Shown here in pieces: positions 36,195 to 45,800 of a stretch of DNA of 64,000 bases; positions within the stretch are counted from its first letter, which is position 1; every line of letters begins with the position of its first letter. The notes below the pieces were generated by a model. The model was not told the origin of the DNA. It did no database searches and was given only the letters and a program-made list of their open reading frames with translations. The DNA comes from an uncultured Maribacter sp. (lineage in GTDB: Bacteria; Bacteroidota; Bacteroidia; Flavobacteriales; Flavobacteriaceae): assembly GCF_947495965.1 (NCBI RefSeq), contig NZ_CANMBB010000005.1:186001-250000 (forward strand). Direction: 5' to 3'. The translations under genes were made by a program, and so were the position numbers.

Positions 36195-36552
36195 GGCTAT
36201 GGTTAATGGTTTATTCTAAACGAAAACATAGTATTTATAGTATAAAATATGTACGTATTGTCCTCTAATTTAATTAGCAACTACCTACTTATTATCCTTG
36301 CCTTAGGATTCTCTTTTTTATTTATTTTTAAAATATACTCCCATAGCTATTAATACATACCCCAAACAAAAACTTTTATTTACTACCCTCTATTGTTTTC
36401 TTACTCTATACGGTACGAGCGTGAAGCTCGCACTAGCTAAGCCTTTTTGTTATTTTTTACTCGCGCCAGCGGGGACATTACAATTCCCTTGCCGTCTAAT
36501 TTTGCACTCATTGATTACTAAAAAACTATATTATCAAAAAAAGTGGTATATG
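36195..36552. other. Intergenic region with a hairpin and REP-like sequence
   Basis: No gene is seen in these 358 bp. Around 36418-36432 there is the hairpin CGAGC-GTGAA-GCTCG, followed by a stretch (about 36460-36480) with CTCGCGCCAGCGGGGACA. Its GC content is clearly higher than its surroundings. It resembles the short structured repeats scattered in Bacteroidota genomes, often near REP-type transposase remnants. It separates the 996-aa gene from the RHS/104-aa gene pair. Confidence 0.4.
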
Positions 36553-36867
36553 TTATAGATGATTTCTAAAAATAAGTATACAAATCAATAATACTGGAAT
36601 GAAAAGCCATTTTAAGAGTAAAATATATCTTTTAATTAAAATTTCTCTTTTAGAATTTGTTCCGTTAAATATCTTTATTTTCTTTTCAATATTTAAAAAA
36701 AAATAATCAAGAAACAAAACTCTTAAATTTCTAACAAATGTTTTAAAATCAGTCCCCGATTCTAACCTATTATCATTGAAATCAAAGTTCCTTCTAATTG
36801 AAAAATTTATAAAAAACCTTGAAAAAAGATAAATAATAATAAAAGTAAATACAAAATTAAAAAACAT
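36553..36867 (-). CDS. Small membrane protein downstream of the RHS gene (immunity candidate)
   Basis: A 104-aa, very basic protein with a hydrophobic N-terminal helix (residues 2-20, FFNFVFTFIIIYLFSRFFI) and a C-terminal one (about residues 82-100, YILLLKWLFIPVLLICILIF). It starts 9 bp after the stop of the 3589-aa RHS protein, where polymorphic toxin systems usually encode the immunity protein. A membrane immunity protein is plausible, but I do not recognise the family and the RHS C-terminal region is not a known toxin. The gene is intact. Confidence 0.5.
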   Translation of the reverse strand: MFFNFVFTFIIIYLFSRFFINFSIRRNFDFNDNRLESGTDFKTFVRNLRVLFLDYFFLNIEKKIKIFNGTNSKREILIKRYILLLKWLFIPVLLICILIFRNHL

Positions 36868-36876
36868 AACACTAAT

Positions 36877-39800
36877 TTATGGATTATCATCATAAACCTT
36901 GACCTTTCTACTAGAATTTTCGTTTATAATTGGCTTATTAATACTATCAATGAAACCATCTATATCAATATTCATATCTAATTTTAGATTATGAAAAACA
37001 TCCATTCCATTTTTAAATTTCGCTGGTCCTTTTTTAGATAAATCAAAAAACTCAATTCCTAAATCTAAATTCTTGTCTGATCCTACAAATTCAAGTGTTG
37101 AAGTATTAAATGTTGTTTCACCTGAACCAGATAAAGAAAATATTGAATAACTTCCCGAAATCTCTCCATTTACCTTAAGTAAACTACTATTTAATTCTAA
37201 TTCAACAGATCCAGAACCTGCATAAATACCTTTAGAATATTTTAATTCACCTTTCCCACTAAACCCATCGAAAACATGTAATGAATTTTGATTAATACCT
37301 TCAAATTCTCCTTTCTCATAATAAGCTCTAAATGCATCTAATCCATTTAATTCAAGTATTTTAAAAGTTCCCGAAGCTTTAAGTCCTTTATCAAATTGGT
37401 ATCCCATAAACCTAATATAATCAGCCTCACCAACTCCTGCCTCAAGAGTATAAGTTAAATCCATAGTTGTATTGTCATATAACGCTCTTAAATGATACTT
37501 CCCTAAGGATTCCAAATCTGCTGATAAAGATTTTGGAGGCATTGGATCAAATTGTATCCATTTACCTTTCTCTGGATTCCAAAACCTATTCCTTTCATTA
37601 GTTTCATTATCAAAATCAGAATATACCCACCAACCTTGTACCAATGCAAGATGCCCACCTCTTTTATAAAAATCACCATAACTTTTATAACCATCACTTG
37701 TACTCCATTGATACTTTGGATTTTGAGGTTCTTTCCCTTCCAATTCAATCATGTCAATTACTCTATTTCCACTAAATGAATAAGACGAATAATAAGGATA
37801 TTTTCCTATTAAAGGGTCAACTGCAAAAAACCTACCAATCCTTGGGTCATGCATTCTATACTTATAGTTTAATGAATTCCCTTCCCCTTTCAGTTCAGAA
37901 TCCTTCTCTTGACCTTGAAAACCATACCTGTACTCCTGAGAATCAAAGTTACGATTTGGTTGCAACATACCGAAAGGATAATAGTTATTATAACTTACCA
38001 CATTGGCACTTAGGGCATTGTCTGTAGTATTTAAATTTTTACGATCACTAACTACTACACGTACATTACCCAAATGATCTTTAAGCTCGTAATACTTTTT
38101 ACCTATAGTACGGTATACCACCCCATTATTCTCTGCTGCCGTAACCCCATTAATAGTATACGGTTGGTAGGGTTGAAAACCGGTAGCTCCATTATCTGAA
38201 ACTGGTAAATTAGCTAATGCAGTAGTATTGGTTGCTATTAGGTTGTATTCTGCTCCTTGGTTTTTACCTTGGGCAAAATAATAAAAATTATCATTTTTAT
38301 TTGCCCTTAAGTCTCCTAAGTCCGTTGCTAATACTTGCCCATCGGAAGCGCGTTTTACCGCTACCGTTTCTGTAGTGGTACTTACCTCATGCGTACGCTG
38401 TGTATAGTACAACTCCGTGCCTGTATTTAAGACAGAGCCCTTGCCTATATTACCACCCAAGGCTACTTCTTTAGCATTTTCTTCTATAGGCAACCATTCT
38501 TGATTGAATGGCCAAGTGCGTATTTCCGCTTGTCCTAGACCTGTCCATTGCGTAGCTAAATCTGTATAGTTATACATATTTAGGCTTTTACCGTCTAAAG
38601 AAATTTGTAGTTCTCCGTTTCCTTTGGTATCGTAACTATCAAAAGCAGGAATTACCACTCCTTCTTCTGTTATTGTTCCTGTTTCTGTTATTACAAAACG
38701 AACAACAGTAGCCTGTGGAGGAGTTTTTATTGTACCATCTACATCTACTACCGCACCACTATGGGTTGTTGCATAAATATATGCTTGCTTGTTTTTACGG
38801 TCATCTACTACTGCCATATGACGGCCATAGTTACCAAAGCTTCTGCTCTCTACACTTGCCACTTCTAGGCTACCAGAAGCGGTACTTAAGGTTGCGGTAT
38901 GTAAGCCACCAACAACATCTTTATAAAATAATAGATACTCATTATCTCTTGCTGGGTTTTTAACTACCACACTTTTTGCCAAGGCATCTATGGCCTCTGC
39001 CGTATCCGCATTTATTAGTTGCAAGCCTGGTATTATATTCCCATTGGTATCATAAATTAACAATACACCTTCTTCTACACCACCATTGAAATAACTAGAA
39101 GCTACCACACCATACCCCACTGGAGTTTCTTGTACATCTTCTATTAAAAAGATATTATTATCGGTGTCTATTGGGGTGCTATTGCCATCTTGTATTATGG
39201 TACTGTTATACAATAGATCTACAAAAGCACCATCTACAGCTGCGGAAGCAATATTTGTTCCTGGTACAAAAACAGAATTACCATCTACATCAAACAACTC
39301 CTGATCACTATTCTGTGCTACCATTACTGTACTAAATGCTACTTGGTTAATGGCTTCCTTAAATTCTAAAGCTACGCTATTGTAAGCTTCTTCATTTTCA
39401 AAGTTATAGGTAGTACTAAACAATTCTTCTTCCTTAGTATCTTGCCCAATACGATCGCTACCATACATTGGGCGTTCTGTAATTTTAAATACCGCTTTAT
39501 AACTCTGGCTTGCTATATTCGCAGGATCTAATTTTACATCTTCTCTCTTATAAATACCCATAACATTCCCCTGCGCGTCTAAACTATAATAGGTCGTTTC
39601 TACTGCTTCTGGGTTATGTACTTGCGGCCCATTACCGCCAGCATCATACGGCATACGGTTTACCATTTTTGCAATACGATTGCCTAAACCATTATACGTA
39701 AACTTCATGTATACTTTTTGCGTATCCGCGTTGCCAGTATTATCTGGAACAATCTCGGAAACTTTCCCTGAAGTATTCCATATATATGTAAGTCCTTCGC

Positions 39801-42800
39801 TATTATCCCTAGATAATTGCCCTATAGCATCGTACATATAATTACCATCGTTTTGGTTTGGTAAATCATTAATTTCTGCACTCACCTGCCCAACCGCATC
39901 ATTTACATGCGTTAATTTGTTAGATAAGTTAGGGTTCGTTAGATCATAATTATAAGCTAAATCGTCCATTAACTGCCCATCGTCCTTATAACGTTTTAAC
40001 GTTTCTAAATTACCATTACCATCATAGGTATAATTGGTACGGAAAGCATCTGCATTGCCATTTATAGCTGCATAGGATTGGCTTGCTTCATTAAAAGCCT
40101 TGGTAGTTGCCTCTTTTATACGGTTTAGCTGATCGTATCTATACGCATTCCCTGTTAGGTAACTGGTAACATTCTTTTCCTTTGCCTCGGCAGCAGTTTG
40201 CGATGTCCAAGTGCTAATGTTTCCATTATATAAATTTTGCGAAACACCACTTACTTGGTTTTCTAATACAAATGGGTTTGCCGCTGTTAAACGAGTATCA
40301 AAAACTCCATCTCTTGTAAAGTCTCCTTCATAGTACCCCAATGCCATACCAAACTCATCTTTGGCATGTTTTGTATTTGGATCCCCCTGTACATTTAAGC
40401 CGTCTGGATTATAAGCACTTTGTACTAAATCTGGCGTATTTATACCTTTTAACCAACCATGAATGGTATAGGTAAAATCTAGCCCCTGTACACGATCTTC
40501 TCCTATTTCTGTTCTAGCTAATGGACCATGTAAATAATAATCGTAACGCGCATCTTCATCCCAAAGATACCCATCTTTGGATGTTTTTACAGATACAATA
40601 CGGTTATCTTCATCATAAGAATATGCATGATGATATTCATCTTGTCTGTCTTTATTATAAACTACACTATTTACATTACCCGATATTAAATCGTACTTAT
40701 AAGCAACCGTTGTTTGCCCTATTCCTGGTAAATCTTGAATAATCCACTCTACATTACCATGCGGATCATAGCTATAATACGTTTTTGTTTCTTGTCCGTT
40801 TTTATCTAAATTATAAATTTGGCTAACTCTATTTCTTAAATAACGCTGTTCCTCCTCTTGGTAGGTAACTAAAGCCTTCTCATTAAAAGTAGTCTGTATA
40901 TATTCTGCTTTTTCTGTTAAAGGAATTGCTTTTGCTATAGCTTCATTTGCTTGATCATTAATTAAGAAATCCGTAGGGAATACTTTTCCGTTTAAAGTGG
41001 CTTCCCCCGCTTCTATAATTCGTCCTAAATCATCATAAATACTGTAAGAATATGCAGCATCTGCAATCTGGCGTTCGTTTTGAGAATATAGTAATTGACC
41101 AATATCATTATACAAGAAATTAGTTGTACCCCCATCTGGCGTATTTTGCTTTCCTAATTGTGCTATACTATTATAATCATAGCCCGTAACATAGGTATGG
41201 CTTGTTGGGATACGTGAGGAAACTAAATTAACCCCTTCTGGAGGGACTGTACGTGTTAAATTTCCTGCCCTATCATAATAATACAAGGTATAATGGTATA
41301 CATCGCTAACACCATTTGTATATTCTAATTGTACCGCATCTTGTAAACTTTCTATATCGTTCGCAAGTTTTTGCACGCTAGATTGTGCTACTTCTTGTGC
41401 TTCTGCAATACAACGGTCTACTTGGGATGTAAGTGCTAACTTAAAGTTAGAAGGCCCAATTGGATCTATTGTAAAAGTATTTTGATCTATCTCTTGATTT
41501 TCTTTTATAGCCTTTGTTTTCCAGGATAAACATATATTATATTTTCTTGGTACTTCGGGCTGGGTAACCGCTGTAACTAAACTTTCAGTAGTACAGCCAT
41601 TAGCATCTTTAACCACTACTTTATAGTCTCCTGCGGTTATACCAGGGTAGGTAGAAGTACCGCCTTCTGGAACTGTTTCTTGGTATACTAATGATTCCCC
41701 TGTTTGTACCACATCATTAACATCTGTAGTACTAATCACCTCATACCAAGTAAAAGTATACGGTGCCACACCAGAAGAATAGCCAGCTGCGGATAGTCCG
41801 CCATTACCACCAGCAATAGCTTCACAAGCCGTTTGTACATCTTCTATAAAAGGGACATCTAAAGGTGCTGGGTCTGTCAATGTAAAGGTCAATGGAATGC
41901 CGTTAGGGCATCCGTTTTCATCTGTAACCATTACTTGGTAGTTACCTGCTGGTAATCCTGTTGCTTTATATCCCGTAGAAATAATATCTGCACCGCCACT
42001 TTGAGACCAAGCATAGGTAAAACTTCCTGTACCTCCATTTATAATTACCTCTGCACTACCAGATTCTTCTCCTGCACAAAGTGGATCTTTAGTTTCTAAT
42101 GCTGCTTTAAAATTAGCACGCGAAATAATATTAAAATTTAAAACCTCTTCACATAGTGTAATATCATCCGAATACCCGTTAACACTAGCTGGTTTCACCG
42201 TTATTTTATAAGTACCAACACCTATACCTTCAAAAGTAATTTCATTGGTTATATCATTAAATACTTGCGGTGTTCCTTCATATGCTCCATCAGCATCTAC
42301 CGTACCAATTAATAGTTGGTAATTAGGAACTGTAAAAGAAGAACAAGTAGGGATATTGTCATTTATACTAACCACAATATCTCTAGTATCGTTAGCAAAA
42401 CAAAGTTCGTAAAAGTTTGGATCGCCATTATCGTTGGCAATTGCTGCGGATACTTCATACGTATCAATTACAAATGGTCTCGTATAAACACAACCGTTTG
42501 TTGCTGTGAGTTCTAAAGTATATCTAGCATTATCAGAGACATTTGCTAATGCATGTGTCTGGTTATCTGGAAAAGTTCCCGTAAAGTTCAGTGCAGCTGT
42601 TCCTGTTTGGTTCTCTATAACTACTGCGCTATAATTAGTGCCATTTAAACTACTATGTAAATTTGCTGTATTAAAGCTCATATCTACATTACCAGAAGCT
42701 ACGCCACATGGAAGCAGACTTGTACAGAAATTAGTAATTGGATTGGCTATTAGAGGAATATTTAAAGTTCTCTCGAAAGTACATCCATAATTATCCCTAA

Positions 42801-45800
42801 AACTTATACGGAAAGGCCCTTGCGGTAAATTCTCAACCGTTATTAGCTCTCCACTGCTTACTTGTTGGCCAATAGTTACTACTCCTGTAGGAGATGCAGA
42901 TACAATTTCGAAAGGTTGTTGCTCGGTGTAACCCGAATTATTCTCTCCTATAATTTGAACTGTAGCTTTACCATCTGCTTGACTAGAACATGTAATACCT
43001 TCTATTAAGGTCATAGTTAAAGCAGCTCCAGGATAAACATCTACATCTATATTAGCACTACCAGTACAACTACCGCTATTATTTCCGTTTGGCGCTACAC
43101 TTACAGATAGTTGAGAAGAGTTGGTAATATTAAAAGTAAACTGATTATTATTTATAGATGTTGGAGCAATATTCCAATTAAAAGCATATGTTGAATAGTC
43201 TGTAACTCCTTCCAAAGCAACAGAAAGAACAATTGGAGATCCCTCACAAACTGGTAAACTAGTAATCGGTGTTATAGTTACAGATGGCAATGTAATTTGA
43301 TTAGAAATATCTGTATCTTGAGCCGAAGTTACTTCTAAATCACATGCTTGAGAATCTTGAATACAAGTAGCTTCTCCATTTTGGATTACATCTACCTTAT
43401 ACTCTAATTCCGTTAAACTAAAATTAGTTAAAGTTGTTAGTATTTTAAAGCTCTGGTTTAGGTTGGTATTAATATCATCAATATCCCATGTTAATACATT
43501 ACCTGTCTGTACTGGGGCATCAAAACCAGTAACGACTCCGCCATAAGAAACACCAGCAGGAAGTGTAACTTTAAGTTCTTGTTGTGCTACATTTGGAACC
43601 GCTCCATTATTTAATAGAGTAATTTCTACTTCATTTTGGTTGTTACATACCACAAAATCACTTGCTTGAATATCGACTGTTAAATCTGGTAAAATAACTC
43701 CTTTAATAGGCAAAGATCTATTAAACACCAAATTAACACTATCACCACAATTGGTTGTACCATCCAAATCAAAACGAATTGGAATACCAGGATCCATATT
43801 ACAATCTGCAACAAAGTTGATATTAAAGATAATTTCGTTTTTACCTAATAAACGAGAACCAGGAATAGTATTATCTCCTGCTACAATACCAGGCACAGCA
43901 GCAGTAACTAATAAATCCGTTACTAACTCTGACACCTTAATTATTACTTCATTAGATGAAGTACTATTATCAACAATAAAATTTGTCTGATTAACTAAAC
44001 CTGTTTGGCCATCATACTGGTATTGAATATTTGCTATATCTTCTAAACCAATTCCTTGAGGAAGCTGTATTGTTAAATCCGTATCGTAAACATTAGCAAA
44101 TTTTGAACTTACCACCTTAATCTCAAAAGGCATAGCTTCACATAAGTCTACTTCATCTTCCAGACGATTAACTTCCCAACTTAAATCTCCCGTTTTGTAA
44201 CGAAGTGTAACCTCTTGCTCATCTAAACGGTATTGACAAGAAAGTACTCCAAAATCCTTAAGAGAACTAATTCCATTTAAAGATACTTGATCCAAACCTT
44301 CTAATGGGTATTCTCCACAACTCCAACTAGTTAAAAGTTCAATGTTTTGAGTTTGATCATTTACGCATTCAATATATGCTACTCTAGGATATATAGTTTT
44401 ACACGATTGAGCTGATATATTTTCAGTTTTAACTAACATCCCTCTAGCAGAACCTACATCTTGTCCTCCATAAAATATAACTTCTAACTCTACCCCATTT
44501 TCGTCTGTGGCACCCAATAATTTTGTTCTTGTATCATCTTGTTTTAATTCCAATGCTGTCCAAGCTCCTGTCATCTGAGATCCAAAACCACCTGTTGCTT
44601 CATTACAAATTACAACTGGCCAACTAACTGTACGTTCAAATCCTTCTTGTGTAGTATTAACGCCAACTGTAAACGGTATTTCAACATAAAATCTTCTTGC
44701 AGCAGTATTTTGGATTGTTTGAGGAATTGTACCTTCTAAAGGGTCTATATATGTAAGAGTAAAGTTTGTTGTTATACTCGTACCTCTAGAGGGTATTTGA
44801 TAATTAGCATCACATATAGGATCATAAGCTACCCTTGTTAGAAAGAATGTAGATCCCAATTTACCTGCAATTTGATCGGCAGCTATATGGTTTTCATACG
44901 TAAACTCAATTTCTGGCGTAGACGAATCATCATTCCTTGTAGGAACTCTTTTTAAATTTATAGCACCTTCAGGTGTAGTGTTAGTACCTGTATTAGAAAA
45001 TGGATAACCTTCTCTAATACTATAGTTTGATGGAGGCTCTACTTTATAGGTGCCAAAAATTAAAAGAGGTCTATATTCATTTGGAAAATCGTCGGATCCT
45101 GTAGCAGAATCCATTCTAAAATAACCATTATCGGTAATTCCAGTACATGTGATATCTCTAGTAATATCATATACCTCTAATTCAGGTATTAAAATAGAAA
45201 AATCAGTGGGTTGAGAAGTAGTACAACCATAATCTCCATTCGTTTTTACTCCATAAAACTTAGCTCTAAAAACATCGAGCTGAAAAGCTCCACTATTAAG
45301 CGAAGTAGCCGATTTAGAGGGGAATTGTAATTCTAATCCTGTTACCGTAATCTGTTGCTCAACACTATTAGTAATATTAACTCCTGTTACAGTATAAAGA
45401 TATGTTATTCTTTCCCCTGCAACTGTAATTTGAGGGTTACTTAAAGTATATGAGCTACCTCCAACTGAAATAGAACCATTTGTTTGATGATTTAACAGAC
45501 CGGCATCATCTTCATTCACTCTATTATAAGCGAACTCAAAAAATAACGTATTATATGTTTCAATAACGGTCCCTTGAAGTACTCTACCTTCTGCTTCAAC
45601 TATGACTTTATCTAAAGGGTAAGCCTTATTTAACTCTATTCCAGACGAAGTTGAAGAAATTCTAGGAGCACTTGATAATTCATTATTTGTATAATATGAA
45701 CTTGAGGATGGATCAACGTAACCAAAAGTATTCCTATCCACATTAAAAGAATCCGTAACAAAATCGCAACTACCTCCACCTCCACCACCTGGACAGTCAT

